Shown piece after piece: positions 33,950 through 43,863 of a DNA stretch of 64,000 nucleotides; within the stretch, counting starts at the first letter, position 1, and each line of letters opens with the position of its first letter. Both the position numbers and the translations under genes were made by a program. The notes below the pieces were generated by a model that saw only the letters and a program-made list of their open reading frames with translations, did not search any database and was not told the DNA's origin. The DNA is from Cytobacillus sp. FSL H8-0458 (lineage in GTDB: Bacteria; Bacillota; Bacilli; Bacillales; Cytobacillaceae). The stretch spans positions 1,736,001 to 1,800,000 of the forward strand of contig NZ_JBBOBR010000001.1 in assembly GCF_038002165.1 (NCBI RefSeq), in the 5' to 3' direction.

Positions 33950-36700
33950 TTGTTCACAGGCTATTTAAAATTTGAAGGGAAAGAATTAGAGTTTAAGCAG
34001 GAATTATTTAATAACGTAAAAAATAATTTCACCTATGAATTCTGGATAAAACCCCAAAGAACCATAAAGTTATCTTTACAATCTAGCGGAGGGATTACTG
34101 GTACGGCTGGCCAAAGTTATATTATTGGTCCGGGCCATCCAGGTAAGGAGCGGGCAAATGAATCCGGAGCAGGGGTTTCAGTTGGCACTAATGGAGTATC
34201 AGTTTATGAACACAGTCATAATAATCTTCCCTCTTTACTCACTCATAACTCATTTATTAATAATTGGGTGCATATCGCTATCGTATTTGAAGACAAAACA
34301 CCCAGTCTATATATCAATGGGAATTTTGTAAAAAAAGGGTTAAAGAGTACGAAAAAAAATATTTATGCTTCAGGAAGCATTGGTGGATTAAATCCTTACG
34401 GGTATTTTGTGGGACTTGCGAATTGTATTAGAGTTTGGAACTACTCCAGAACACAAAGTGAAATTAAATTAGATTATAGAAAAAAAATGATCGGGAACGA
34501 AAAAGGTCTTGTGCTGAATTTGAATTATAATCAACCTGCTGCTGCTAAAGCTGATGAGAATTTTAAGAAAAACCTGAAAAGCCTAACCAATAAAGCTAGA
34601 TTACCCTACTCCCAAAAGTTCCATAAAAGGAAAGATACCATTGCCAATAATAATCTTCTTGAAGACTTTCCTTTAAGTGCAATTGACAAAACACTTAATG
34701 AAGCAAGATATCTAAGTCTATTCAGGAATGTCACAGTAGATGTTATTATACCGATCTACAATAGTTACGAGCTTACAAAAAAATGTATAGAGTCTGTTTT
34801 TGAAAATGCTGATCTTCCGTATAATTTAATTTTAATTAATGATGCAAGTACGGATAAAAGAATTTCAATGTTTCTTGAAAAAATAAAAATTTCATCTGCA
34901 TACAAAAACTTAATTAATCTGGAGATAATTCATAATGAAAATAATCTGGGATATGTAAGAAGTGTGAATAAAGGATTATTAATAACGAAAAATCACCCAA
35001 TTATATTAAATAGTGATACGGAAATTCCTCCTAACAGTTTTCGCCGTTTGATTTTTCCCATTTTAATTGATATGAAAATTTCCTCAGTTACTCCTTTTTC
35101 AAATAGTGCTACCATATGTTCCTTTCCAAACTTTAATGAAGATAACGACTTACCTTTTAATATGACTGCAAAAGAAGTTGATTATTATTTTTCTAAGTAC
35201 TCAATTTCGAAAGGGATTGAAATTCCGACGGGTGTTGGTTTTTGTATGGCACTGAATAGAAACGTTATAAATATGATTGGAGTTTTTGATGATATCACCT
35301 TTGGTAAAGGCTATGCTGAAGAAAATGACTGGTGCATGCGGGCACGCAGATATGGATATAAAAATGTATTGGCACCAAATTTATTTGTCTATCATAAACA
35401 TGGGGCAAGCTTCAATCTGATGCCTGGCAGTAAACAAAAGTTACTGGCTGAAAACTTAAAAAGGTTAAATAGGCGATATCCCAACTACCCAAAACTAATT
35501 AATGATTTTATTATTAACGACCCTATGAAAGATATCAGAGATTTTATTATAAGTATCATGTTTGCTGATAAATATAGTAAAAGAAAAGGCACCCTATTTA
35601 TTAACCATAATTTAGGCGGCGGAACCTCTTTATATCAATCTAACTTAATAAAAAATATTGGTGACGATCAAAGAGTTTATACACTAGTAAAAGAATCTGA
35701 TCATTTAATTTTAACCGACCATAATCATGTTAAGCCTATTATTTATAAACTTAGGATAAACAAATTGAATGGTCTTAATTTCAAAAAGTTATTAAATGCA
35801 TTTAAGATAGACGTTATCTTTATAAACCATTTAATCGGATATCCGATAAGAAAAATGTTCAATTTGATAAAGAACTCTCTTGTAGACTATTACTTTTTTA
35901 TTCATGATTTCTATGCTGCATGCCCAAGTTATAACCTAATAGACAATAAAAATACTTTTTGTAATACTCAAACTGACCCCAGTATATGCCAGGGGTGTGT
36001 AAAAAAATTATTTCCAAAGCAAAATATTAACATAGTGGAATGGCGAAATGAGCATCATGCATTTCTTAAAGGAGCAAAAAAAATATTTGTTCCCAGTAAT
36101 AGCACAAAGGACATTATATTAAAATACTATAAAGATCTTGACATTGAGGTAAAAGATCATTCCATTGATCATAGCGTGAAATATACGTTTAAAGAGAGTT
36201 TTACAAAGACTCAAAACTTAAATATTGCTTTTGTGGGAGCTATTAACTTTGCAAAAGGTTCAAAAATTATCTATGAATTGAAGGATTTAATTATAAAACA
36301 TAAATTGCCAATAAACATTAAGGTGATCGGTTTTACTGATTCTCATAATAAGGCATTTAGCAGTAATGGCGGAAGGTTTGAAATCACTGGAAAATATGAT
36401 GTGGGACGTTTATCGGAAATTTTAGCACAAAAGCAAATATCTTTGGCCGTTATTTCATCTATTTGGCCGGAAACATATTCATATACCACAAGTGAATTAA
36501 TGCTATCCGGTTACCCTATTATTACCTCTAAGATTGGTGCTCCTGCGGAAAGAGTTAAAAAGTATGACGGCGGCTGGGTTTTAGACAATATGACTAGCAG
36601 TGAATTATTAAGCTTGTTAAAAAGAATAGTAAATAACAGACAAGAAGTTGTCCAGAAAGCAAGTAATCTAAAAGAACTGCAACATCGAAAAAATTTATAA
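33950..36700 (+). CDS. LamG-GT2-GT4 fusion glycosyltransferase
   Basis: A 916-residue cytosolic protein with three parts. Residues 1-200 are a LamG/concanavalin-like jelly roll (NFTYEFWIKP, WVHIAIVFEDKTPSLYINGN, IRVWNYSRTQSEI). Residues about 260-500 are a GT2 domain (VDVIIPIYNSYELTKKCIES, ILNSDTEIPP as the metal site, YAEENDWCMRARRYGYKN). Residues about 545-900 look like a GT4 GT-B fold (INHNLGGGTSLYQ, FVGAINFAKGS, ETYSYTTSELMLSGYPII). It may add two sugars in sequence, while the lectin part binds glycan. The TTG start follows AAAGAGGTG. Confidence 0.88.
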   Translation: MFTGYLKFEGKELEFKQELFNNVKNNFTYEFWIKPQRTIKLSLQSSGGITGTAGQSYIIGPGHPGKERANESGAGVSVGTNGVSVYEHSHNNLPSLLTHNSFINNWVHIAIVFEDKTPSLYINGNFVKKGLKSTKKNIYASGSIGGLNPYGYFVGLANCIRVWNYSRTQSEIKLDYRKKMIGNEKGLVLNLNYNQPAAAKADENFKKNLKSLTNKARLPYSQKFHKRKDTIANNNLLEDFPLSAIDKTLNEARYLSLFRNVTVDVIIPIYNSYELTKKCIESVFENADLPYNLILINDASTDKRISMFLEKIKISSAYKNLINLEIIHNENNLGYVRSVNKGLLITKNHPIILNSDTEIPPNSFRRLIFPILIDMKISSVTPFSNSATICSFPNFNEDNDLPFNMTAKEVDYYFSKYSISKGIEIPTGVGFCMALNRNVINMIGVFDDITFGKGYAEENDWCMRARRYGYKNVLAPNLFVYHKHGASFNLMPGSKQKLLAENLKRLNRRYPNYPKLINDFIINDPMKDIRDFIISIMFADKYSKRKGTLFINHNLGGGTSLYQSNLIKNIGDDQRVYTLVKESDHLILTDHNHVKPIIYKLRINKLNGLNFKKLLNAFKIDVIFINHLIGYPIRKMFNLIKNSLVDYYFFIHDFYAACPSYNLIDNKNTFCNTQTDPSICQGCVKKLFPKQNINIVEWRNEHHAFLKGAKKIFVPSNSTKDIILKYYKDLDIEVKDHSIDHSVKYTFKESFTKTQNLNIAFVGAINFAKGSKIIYELKDLIIKHKLPINIKVIGFTDSHNKAFSSNGGRFEITGKYDVGRLSEILAQKQISLAVISSIWPETYSYTTSELMLSGYPIITSKIGAPAERVKKYDGGWVLDNMTSSELLSLLKRIVNNRQEVVQKASNLKELQHRKNL

Positions 36701-36762
36701 AGTATTAGAGAGTTCTTGTGAAAAAGTTAATTAAAGTAAAAGGAAGGAGTGGGATCTTCATT

Positions 36763-37980
36763 ATGGCAAAAAAGTATCTATATCTTCCAATTGAAGCTAA
36801 AACACGGGAATTGGATGCTAAGCTCTTGCTAACTTACTATGCTATTAAGAGTAATTACAATGTAGTCCTTGGTGACCATACTCCCATTTTTCAACATTTA
36901 CATCTCTTGCCTAAGGGAATTATATTTTCAAAAGGTCATCCAGATGGAGATGCAAGAAAAGGACATATGGCAAATGCCAGAAAAAAGGGCTATACACTTG
37001 TTGAATTAGATGAAGAAGGATTGATTTTTGGTCCAAAGTATACCCGGTTTGGAAATGATGATAAGTATTTGAGAATTCTTGAACATGTTTATTGCTGGGG
37101 CAGAGACTCGAAGGAAAACATTACTAAAATTTTCCCTTCACATCAAGAAAAATTTCATATTACCGGTCACCCTCGTTTTGATCTTTTAAAGGAAAAATAT
37201 AGAGAATTATATAAAGATGAAGTGAAAATGATTAAACAAAAATATGGAGATTTTATTTTAGTCAACACCAGATTTACAAGATATAATCACTTCCAGAATG
37301 GATTCAACCATTCTGAAAAGTATATAAAAAGTCTATATGAACATTTTCAAAAATTAATTAAAGTCCTAAGTAAAAAATATCCACATTTAAATATTGTTGT
37401 ACGTCCTCATATTCATGAAAGCTTAACACCTTATATCAATGAATTTAAACCTTATAAAAATGTGTTTGTTGTTCATGATGGAAGTGTTGGGCAGTGGATT
37501 ATGGCTTCAAGTCTGGTCATTCATAATTCGTGCACTACAGGTATTGAAGCATTTTTATTAGATAAGCCGGTCATTTCTTATCTTCCTATTAACCATAAAA
37601 CAGAAAATAATACACTGCCTAATATGGTTACCGAAAAGGCTTTTAATCTTGAGCAAATATTACACTTCATAAATATTGCTCATTTATCAGGGGACAAACC
37701 TGAAAAGAAAAGACTTTTATCACATTATTATGCTGCTGGAAACACATACGCATATGAAAATATTATTCACTTATTAAACAAATTAAATGTTGCAGAAGAA
37801 AATTCTGTAAAAGATTCAACTATTCAAGCACTTTCTTCAAAGATAGGAAAACATACTATGACTTCGGAAGAGGAAATAAAGAGCTTTTTTGAAAGGCTTG
37901 ATAGCATTGAAAATTCAAAACAGAAAATCTCAATTAAATCATTGGCTCCTGATTTATTCGAAATAAAATCCTTAAATTAA
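36763..37980 (+). CDS. Surface-carbohydrate biosynthesis protein, GT-B/glycerophosphotransferase-like
   Basis: A 405-residue protein of the surface-carbohydrate family related to CDP-glycerol glycerophosphotransferases. It starts KKYLYLPIEAKTRELDAKLL and has HITGHPRFDLLKEKY, IVVRPHIHESLTPYI, and the GT-B signature SSLVIHNSCTTGIEAFLLDK. The donor and acceptor are unknown. I prefer ATG 36763 because homologues begin there, though GGAAGGAG is 13 nt away; GTG 36718 is the longer alternative. It follows the fusion glycosyltransferase in the operon. Confidence 0.85.
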   Translation: MAKKYLYLPIEAKTRELDAKLLLTYYAIKSNYNVVLGDHTPIFQHLHLLPKGIIFSKGHPDGDARKGHMANARKKGYTLVELDEEGLIFGPKYTRFGNDDKYLRILEHVYCWGRDSKENITKIFPSHQEKFHITGHPRFDLLKEKYRELYKDEVKMIKQKYGDFILVNTRFTRYNHFQNGFNHSEKYIKSLYEHFQKLIKVLSKKYPHLNIVVRPHIHESLTPYINEFKPYKNVFVVHDGSVGQWIMASSLVIHNSCTTGIEAFLLDKPVISYLPINHKTENNTLPNMVTEKAFNLEQILHFINIAHLSGDKPEKKRLLSHYYAAGNTYAYENIIHLLNKLNVAEENSVKDSTIQALSSKIGKHTMTSEEEIKSFFERLDSIENSKQKISIKSLAPDLFEIKSLN

Positions 37981-38077
37981 CCCCAGTCGTTCATCCAATC
38001 TACTAATCCATTAATGATCCCAGTACATGTTTCTTTGTAAAAAATAACTTAATTCATTTGGAAGGCAGGATATAAAG

Positions 38078-39109
38078 GTGTCTTTTAATAAGAGCATATA
38101 TAAGAATAGGACGATACTAGTTACTGGCGGTACGGGCTCTATTGGCAAGGAAATTGTAAAACTGCTTTTGAACTGCAGTCCAAAGTCAGTGCGGGTTTTT
38201 AGCAGGGATGAGAGTAAACAATTTTTTATGCAGCAAGAATTAAAAAACTTTGACAATGTAAGATATTTTGTTGGCGATATACGTGATAAGCAAAGGCTGT
38301 TATTTGCATTAGAAGGGGTAGATTATGTTTTTCATGCAGCTGCATTAAAGCATGTTCCGTCATGTGAGTACAATCCCTTTGAAGCAGTTAAAACAAATGT
38401 TCTCGGTGTTCAAAATATCATTGAAGCATCCCTGGAAAAAAAAATAAAAAAAGTTATTGTCATTAGTACCGACAAAGTCGTTAATCCGGTTAATACGATG
38501 GGAACTACCAAATTACTATCCGAAAAGCTTGTAGCAGCTGCAGATTATTATAAAGGTTCTCATAAAACTATTTTTGCCTGTGTAAGATTTGGAAACGTAA
38601 TGGGGTCTAGGGGATCGGTGATTCCATTATTTAAGGAACAAATACTAAAGGGGCTACCAATAACGCTAACCGATAAAAATATGACAAGATTTATAATGTC
38701 TATTTCCCAAGCATCCAATTTAGTGTTGAAAGCTGCCGAATATGCACATGGCGGAGAACTTTTCATATTAAAGATGCCTACCATAAAAATTCAGGAATTA
38801 GCAGAGGCAATGTTAGAAGACTTTGAAAAGACAACAGGACAGAAAGGACCTGACATTGTGGAAGTTGGAATAAGGCCTGGGGAAAAGATTTATGAAGAAC
38901 TCATGACATTAGAAGAGTCAAAGAGAGCATTATGCAATGACGAAATGTTTATTATTCCTTCTATTGTGAATGGAAAAGCGGACATAAATCTATATAAAGG
39001 TTTTTATATCGCTACCCAGGAGAATTATTCATCAGAAAATGCACCCGCACTAAATAAAAACGAAATTTTAAATTTATTGAGAAGTGAGGACTTAACTTTT
39101 GAGAAATAG
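38078..39109 (+). CDS. UDP-GlcNAc 4,6-dehydratase (first step of nonulosonate synthesis)
   Basis: A 343-residue polysaccharide-synthesis SDR of the FlaA1/PseB/CapD type. The start is ILVTGGTGSIGKEIVKLLL, then AAALKHVPSCEYNPFEA and the catalytic STDKVVNPVNTMGTTKLL. It makes a 4-keto-6-deoxy sugar nucleotide from UDP-GlcNAc. Such enzymes open the pseudaminic or legionaminic pathways; the NeuC-like gene downstream argues for legionaminic-type stereochemistry, but that is not settled. It begins at GTG with AGGA upstream, about 100 bp after the previous gene. Confidence 0.9.
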   Translation: MSFNKSIYKNRTILVTGGTGSIGKEIVKLLLNCSPKSVRVFSRDESKQFFMQQELKNFDNVRYFVGDIRDKQRLLFALEGVDYVFHAAALKHVPSCEYNPFEAVKTNVLGVQNIIEASLEKKIKKVIVISTDKVVNPVNTMGTTKLLSEKLVAAADYYKGSHKTIFACVRFGNVMGSRGSVIPLFKEQILKGLPITLTDKNMTRFIMSISQASNLVLKAAEYAHGGELFILKMPTIKIQELAEAMLEDFEKTTGQKGPDIVEVGIRPGEKIYEELMTLEESKRALCNDEMFIIPSIVNGKADINLYKGFYIATQENYSSENAPALNKNEILNLLRSEDLTFEK

Positions 39110-39131
39110 ACAACAAAAAGGGGGTGGGAGG

Positions 39132-40124
39132 GTGAAAGTTTTATTTGTTGGTCTTGGTTCGATAGGAAAAAGACATTTAAATAATCTTCTAAGCCTTGCT
39201 CAAGAGACAGAGGTACTGGTTTATAGACACTCTAAGGTTGAGGAGGATAGCCCCTTTAAGCAATACACTGACTATGATGAAGCACTGCAAGAATTTCCGG
39301 ATGCTGTTTTTATCTGCAATCCAACTTATTTACATGTTGAGTTTGCTATTAAAGCAGCAAAGAAGGGATGTCATTTATTCATCGAAAAACCTTTATCACA
39401 TAATTTAAATGGTGTTAATGAGTTAATAAAAACCGTACAGGAAAATAATCTAATAGCTTTTATTGGCTGTAATTTGCGTTTTCACCCAGGATTAAAAAAA
39501 GTGAAGAATCTAATAGAAATGAAGGCTATAGGGGAAATATACTCAGTATCTGTATTTGCCGGTCAGTATTTACCTGATTGGAGGCCTTATCAGGATTATC
39601 GGACAACATATAGCGCCACTGAGGAAAAAGGGGGTGGTGTCATATTGGATTTAATTCACGAATTTGATTACCTGTATTGGCTGTTAGGAGATTTTAATGA
39701 AGTTTGTGCTTTTGCCGGCAAAGTCAGCAATTTGGAAATCAATAGCGAAGACATTGCTGAAATACTATTAAAAACTGAATCGGGTGTTATTGCACATATT
39801 CACTTAGATTATCTGCAGAGAACTTATAGCAGAGGATGTAAAGTAATCGGTGAAAAAGGAACAATAATTTGGGATTATAGCACCAATGTGATAAGAGAAT
39901 ATAACATTCTGGACAGTGAATGGAAAAGTTATGACATTCAATTTGATGTAAATAAAATGTATGAACAGGAAATGAATCACTTTCTAAAATGTATAAAACA
40001 TAATGACTGCCCACTAGTCAGTCTTGAGGATGGAAAAAGGGTTTTAGAAGTTGCAGCAGCAGCAAAAAAATCGGCTAAAGAAAAAATTTTTATTGACTTA
40101 ACTGAAAGAGAGAGGTGTGAATAA
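39132..40124 (+). CDS. Gfo/Idh/MocA oxidoreductase of the nonulosonate cluster
   Basis: A 330-residue NAD(P)-dependent oxidoreductase: VLFVGLGSIGKRHLNNLL at the start, FIEKPLSHNLNGVNEL with the family lysine, and GGGVILDLIHEFDYLYWLLG in the second domain. Similar genes accompany legionaminic-acid loci of Campylobacter (ptmF-like), where they supply or modify precursors. The GTG start at 39132 has AAAGGGGG upstream; the frame is open from 39099, but that part overlaps the preceding gene. The stop overlaps the next ATG. Confidence 0.87.
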   Translation: MKVLFVGLGSIGKRHLNNLLSLAQETEVLVYRHSKVEEDSPFKQYTDYDEALQEFPDAVFICNPTYLHVEFAIKAAKKGCHLFIEKPLSHNLNGVNELIKTVQENNLIAFIGCNLRFHPGLKKVKNLIEMKAIGEIYSVSVFAGQYLPDWRPYQDYRTTYSATEEKGGGVILDLIHEFDYLYWLLGDFNEVCAFAGKVSNLEINSEDIAEILLKTESGVIAHIHLDYLQRTYSRGCKVIGEKGTIIWDYSTNVIREYNILDSEWKSYDIQFDVNKMYEQEMNHFLKCIKHNDCPLVSLEDGKRVLEVAAAAKKSAKEKIFIDLTERERCE

Positions 40125-40828
40125 TGAAAATATTAGCTGTGATATGTGCCAGAGGAGGGTCAAAGGGAGTTCCAAATAAAAATATCCGCTTATTGAATGG
40201 AAAGCCATTAATAGCTTACACAATTGAGTTGGCAAAGGAATATAAAAAGTTCCACCGCATTATTGTTTCAACAGATTCAGAGGAAATCTCAAAAGTTGCT
40301 GAACAATATGGAGCAGAAGTTCCCTTTCTAAGACCAAACGAACTATCACTGGATCACTCTCCAAAAATCCCCGTTTTACAGCATGCAGTTAAGTTTCTCC
40401 AAGAACAAGAAAATGAAAAATATGATTTAATTGTCGATTTAGATCCCACTTCTCCGCTGAGAACCATTCAAGATATAGATAATTGTATTAATAAAATGAT
40501 TAAATATAGGCCGAATGTTGTTTTTAGTGTAACAAAAGCTCATAAAAATCCATATTTTAATATGGTTGAAGAAAAGGATGGAAAAGTTTACTTATCAAAA
40601 CAATTAAAACATCCAGTAAGCAGAAGACAAGATGCACCCGCAGTTTTTGAATTGAATGCTTCGGTCTATGTGTACCAGCCTGACTTTCTGCTTAAGACGA
40701 ATAGTATCTTTACGGATAACTCAATGGCTGTGGAAATGCCAGAAGAAAGGTCCATTGATATTGACCGGCCCATTGATTTTGAATTTATCGAGTTTTTAAT
40801 GAACAAAAGAGAAGGAAATAGGGATTAA
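40124..40828 (+). CDS. neuA: CMP-nonulosonate synthetase (NeuA/LegF-like)
   Basis: Activates the nine-carbon sugar with CTP to give the CMP-linked donor. The 234-residue protein shows ILAVICARGGSKGVPNKNIR, the P-loop-like motif of the family, then ISTDSEE-like IIVSTDSEEISKVAEQYGAE, and DLDPTSPLRTIQDID with the metal ligands. RRQDAPAVFELNASVYVYQP is typical of legionaminic/pseudaminic types. Its ATG overlaps the preceding stop (TAATG). Confidence 0.93.
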   Translation: MKILAVICARGGSKGVPNKNIRLLNGKPLIAYTIELAKEYKKFHRIIVSTDSEEISKVAEQYGAEVPFLRPNELSLDHSPKIPVLQHAVKFLQEQENEKYDLIVDLDPTSPLRTIQDIDNCINKMIKYRPNVVFSVTKAHKNPYFNMVEEKDGKVYLSKQLKHPVSRRQDAPAVFELNASVYVYQPDFLLKTNSIFTDNSMAVEMPEERSIDIDRPIDFEFIEFLMNKREGNRD

Positions 40829-40843
40829 TGAGAGGTTATCATT

Positions 40844-41635
40844 ATGAAGAATGATCTATTTAGCTTAAGAGGGAAAAACATACTCTTAACTGGAGGAGCC
40901 GGATTAGTTGGTTCCGGGTTTGCTGAAGCTCTGTATAGTTATGGGGCAAATGTAATTATAGGGGATAAGGACCGTAAGAACGCTGAGACACTAATAAATA
41001 GAACTAAAAAAAAGAATTCGAAAAATAAAATGATTTTTAAGTACCTGGACATAACGGATATAGACTCTGTTCATAAGTGCCTAGAGGCAATAATCGAAGA
41101 ATTTCAATGCATTAACGTAGTTATAAATAATGCATATCCACGTAATAAAAACTATGGAAAAATATATGAAGATATCGACATCGATGATTGGAGAGAGAAT
41201 GTCGATATGCATTTAAATAGTTATTTTCTTGTTTGCCAGGTTTTCTCTAAACAGATGATGAAGCAGGGGTATGGGAAGATTATAAATATTGCTTCAATAT
41301 ATGGAATGAGGGGTCCAAGATTCAATATATATGAAGGCACGAATATGACAATGCCTGCAGAGTATTCAGCCATTAAAGGCGGGATCATTAATTTCACCAG
41401 ATACCTCGCCTCCTATTTAGGGCCATACCAGATTACAGCGAATTGCATCAGCTTAGGCGGAATTTATGATCAGCAGCCAAATTCTTTTGTTGAAAATTAC
41501 TCAAGAAACGTTCCTTTAGGGAGAATGGGTAATACTGATGACTTTAAAGGAGCAATTATTTTCTTATCATCTGATTCATCAAACTACATCAATGGTCATA
41601 ATCTTGTGATAGATGGAGGATGGACTTCTTCCTAG
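40844..41635 (+). CDS. Short-chain dehydrogenase (PtmA-like)
   Basis: A 263-residue classical SDR: NILLTGGAGLVGSGFAEALY binds NAD(P), the catalytic serine is in IINIASIYGMRG, and YSAIKGGIINFTRYLA holds the Tyr-x-x-x-Lys pair. It ends with the usual INGHNLVIDGGWTSS. Similar reductases (PtmA) are part of legionaminic-acid loci, which supports the cluster reading; the exact substrate is unknown. GAGAGG lies ahead of the ATG. Confidence 0.9.
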   Translation: MKNDLFSLRGKNILLTGGAGLVGSGFAEALYSYGANVIIGDKDRKNAETLINRTKKKNSKNKMIFKYLDITDIDSVHKCLEAIIEEFQCINVVINNAYPRNKNYGKIYEDIDIDDWRENVDMHLNSYFLVCQVFSKQMMKQGYGKIINIASIYGMRGPRFNIYEGTNMTMPAEYSAIKGGIINFTRYLASYLGPYQITANCISLGGIYDQQPNSFVENYSRNVPLGRMGNTDDFKGAIIFLSSDSSNYINGHNLVIDGGWTSS

Positions 41636-41653
41636 TTAATTGAGGTGAAGATT

Positions 41654-42694
41654 GTGTGTAAAAAAAAATTAGCTGAAATCTTAAACGGAGATTATAAACA
41701 TACCTATATAATAGCTGAAATTGGAGTTAATCATAACGGAAGAATGGATTTGGCTTTTAAAAGTATTGACGCAGCTATTGAGTCTGGGGCCGATGCAGTA
41801 AAATTCCAATTTTATAAAGTTGAAAACTTTGTATCTAAAAATGCTGAGCAGGCAAAATATCAAACAGAAAACACAGGTATTTATGAATCCCAATTTGAAA
41901 TGTTAAAAAGATTTGAGTTAACTTCAAAAGATCAAGAGATTCTAATAAATTATTGTCTTCATAGGAATATAGACTTTTTAGCAACCCCTTTTGATGCAGA
42001 AACAGCAGATTATTTATATGAAATGGGAGTCAAAGCATTCAAAATTGGATCAGGAGATTTAACAAATATCCCCCTAATAAAAAAAATAGATGAGAAAGGA
42101 CTCCCCATCATCCTTTCTACTGGTATGGCTAACTTAGGTGAAATTGAGGAAGCTCTGGATCATATCAAGTATTCTAAGGCAGCTCTATTGCATTGCACCT
42201 CTGAATATCCTGCTCCTTATGAGGATGTTAACCTAAAAGCAATTGTAAAAATGGGCGAAGTATTTAATAGAACAGTTGGGTATTCTGATCACACGATTGG
42301 CTGCGAGGCCTCAATAGGAGCAGTAGCATTAGGGGCAAGAATGATTGAGAAGCATTTTACCTTAGATAAAAACCTGGCAGGTCCAGACCATAAAGCTTCA
42401 ATGGATCCTAAAGAGTTTAAACAGTTTGTATCATTTATCCGAAATATAGAAAAGTGTATGGGTGATGGTATCAAAAAATGTATGCCATCTGAAACATATA
42501 CAAAAAAAGCAGCAAGGAAAAGCCTGGTGATCGATAAGGATATGAACAATGGAGAAACAATTACTATGGACAATTTAAGTATTAAAAGGCCGGGTGATGG
42601 GATTCCACCTAAGTATTTTGATTTACTGATTGGAAAAACTGTTAAGAGGGACATAAAGAAAGATACAATTCTGACATGGGATGATGTCCTTTGA
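41654..42694 (+). CDS. neuB: Nonulosonate synthase (NeuB/LegI-like)
   Basis: Condenses a six-carbon aminosugar with phosphoenolpyruvate to make the nine-carbon acid. The 346-residue protein has the NeuB barrel (TYIIAEIGVNHNGRMDLAFK, KIGSGDLTNIPLIKK, TVGYSDHTIGCEASIGAVAL) and a C-terminal SAF/antifreeze-like domain (RKSLVIDKDMNNGETITMDN). I use GTG 41654 because GAGGTGA at 41643-41648 fits it; GTG 41645 sits within that site. SpsE of B. subtilis is the equivalent. Confidence 0.94.
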   Translation: MCKKKLAEILNGDYKHTYIIAEIGVNHNGRMDLAFKSIDAAIESGADAVKFQFYKVENFVSKNAEQAKYQTENTGIYESQFEMLKRFELTSKDQEILINYCLHRNIDFLATPFDAETADYLYEMGVKAFKIGSGDLTNIPLIKKIDEKGLPIILSTGMANLGEIEEALDHIKYSKAALLHCTSEYPAPYEDVNLKAIVKMGEVFNRTVGYSDHTIGCEASIGAVALGARMIEKHFTLDKNLAGPDHKASMDPKEFKQFVSFIRNIEKCMGDGIKKCMPSETYTKKAARKSLVIDKDMNNGETITMDNLSIKRPGDGIPPKYFDLLIGKTVKRDIKKDTILTWDDVL

Positions 42695-43851
42695 GCAAAA
42701 AAAATAAAAAGATTGCAGCAGTTACAGGGACCAGGGCCGATTATGGTATATACACGCCATTGCTTAGTAAAATTCAAGATCACAAGGATTTAGATCTGGG
42801 TTTAATCGTTACCGGCATGCACCTTTCACCACATTATGGATACACAATAGAAGAAATAAAAAAAGATGGATATCAAATTATTGGGACTTCAGATATTTTA
42901 CTTCAAGGATCAACACCTGGCAATATGTCAAGGTCAATCGGGCTAGGCATAATGAGCATGACGCAAATATTAGAAGAATATAAACCTGATTTAATTTTAG
43001 TATTGGGAGACCGTGTAGAAATGCTTGCAGGATCAATCGCAGCTGCCTGCCTTAACATTCCAATTGCACATCTTCATGGCGGAGAAATCTCTGGGTCCAT
43101 CGACGAAACGATTAGGCATTCTATATCAAAATTAGCTCATATCCATTTCCCCGCAACTGATATAAGTGCAGAGCGATTAATGAAGATGGGTGAAGAAGAA
43201 TGGAGAATCCACAAAACAGGTGCTCTACGTTTAGACACAATTTTAAACACTGATGCTCCACCCATAGAAGCTGTAGGAAAAAAATATAATATAGAATTTC
43301 TTAAGAGCAGACAATATTATCTATTGATCTATCATCCTGTTACTACAGAAGTAAATACCATGAGTGATCAAATTATCAATATCATAAAAGTGTTACAGAA
43401 TTTATTAAAAAAACCCCTTGTTTGTATACTTCCAAACTCAGATCCAGGTACTGAAGAAATTTTAGCTGTCTATAAAAAGATTAAAGGGGAAGATATTAAA
43501 TTTATTACCAACTTTAGCTCAAACGATTATTTATCGGTATTGAAAAACACGATTGCATTAATCGGCAATTCATCATCTGGAATTATTGAAGCTGCTTCTT
43601 ATCATATACCTGTTTTAAATATTGGAAGCAGACAACAAGGGAGAGAAAAGGGTCTGAATGTCGTGGATGCGGAAACCACTATTCCTTCGATAGAAAAAGG
43701 GTTAATGAAAATACATGATCAAAACTTCCAGGAAGAAATCCTTAAAATGACTAACCTATACGGGGATGGATCTGCATCCCAGCGGATTATAGAAGTTCTG
43801 GAAAAAATGGACCCTCCCAAAATTCTGCTGAATAAAAGAATGACATACTAA
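42691..43851 (+). CDS. neuC: Hydrolysing UDP-sugar 2-epimerase (NeuC/LegG-like)
   Basis: Removes UDP and inverts C2 of a UDP-N-acetyl sugar, giving the free mannosamine-type sugar used by NeuB. The 386-residue protein starts AAVTGTRADYGIYTPLLSKI and contains LVLGDRVEMLAGSIAAAC and HLHGGEISGSIDETIRHSIS, plus GNSSSGIIEAASYHIPVLNI. Its presence argues against the pseudaminic route, which uses a PseG-type hydrolase. The TTG start overlaps the neuB stop. Confidence 0.94.
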   Translation: MSKKNKKIAAVTGTRADYGIYTPLLSKIQDHKDLDLGLIVTGMHLSPHYGYTIEEIKKDGYQIIGTSDILLQGSTPGNMSRSIGLGIMSMTQILEEYKPDLILVLGDRVEMLAGSIAAACLNIPIAHLHGGEISGSIDETIRHSISKLAHIHFPATDISAERLMKMGEEEWRIHKTGALRLDTILNTDAPPIEAVGKKYNIEFLKSRQYYLLIYHPVTTEVNTMSDQIINIIKVLQNLLKKPLVCILPNSDPGTEEILAVYKKIKGEDIKFITNFSSNDYLSVLKNTIALIGNSSSGIIEAASYHIPVLNIGSRQQGREKGLNVVDAETTIPSIEKGLMKIHDQNFQEEILKMTNLYGDGSASQRIIEVLEKMDPPKILLNKRMTY

Positions 43852-43863
43852 GGAGAGCTATTG

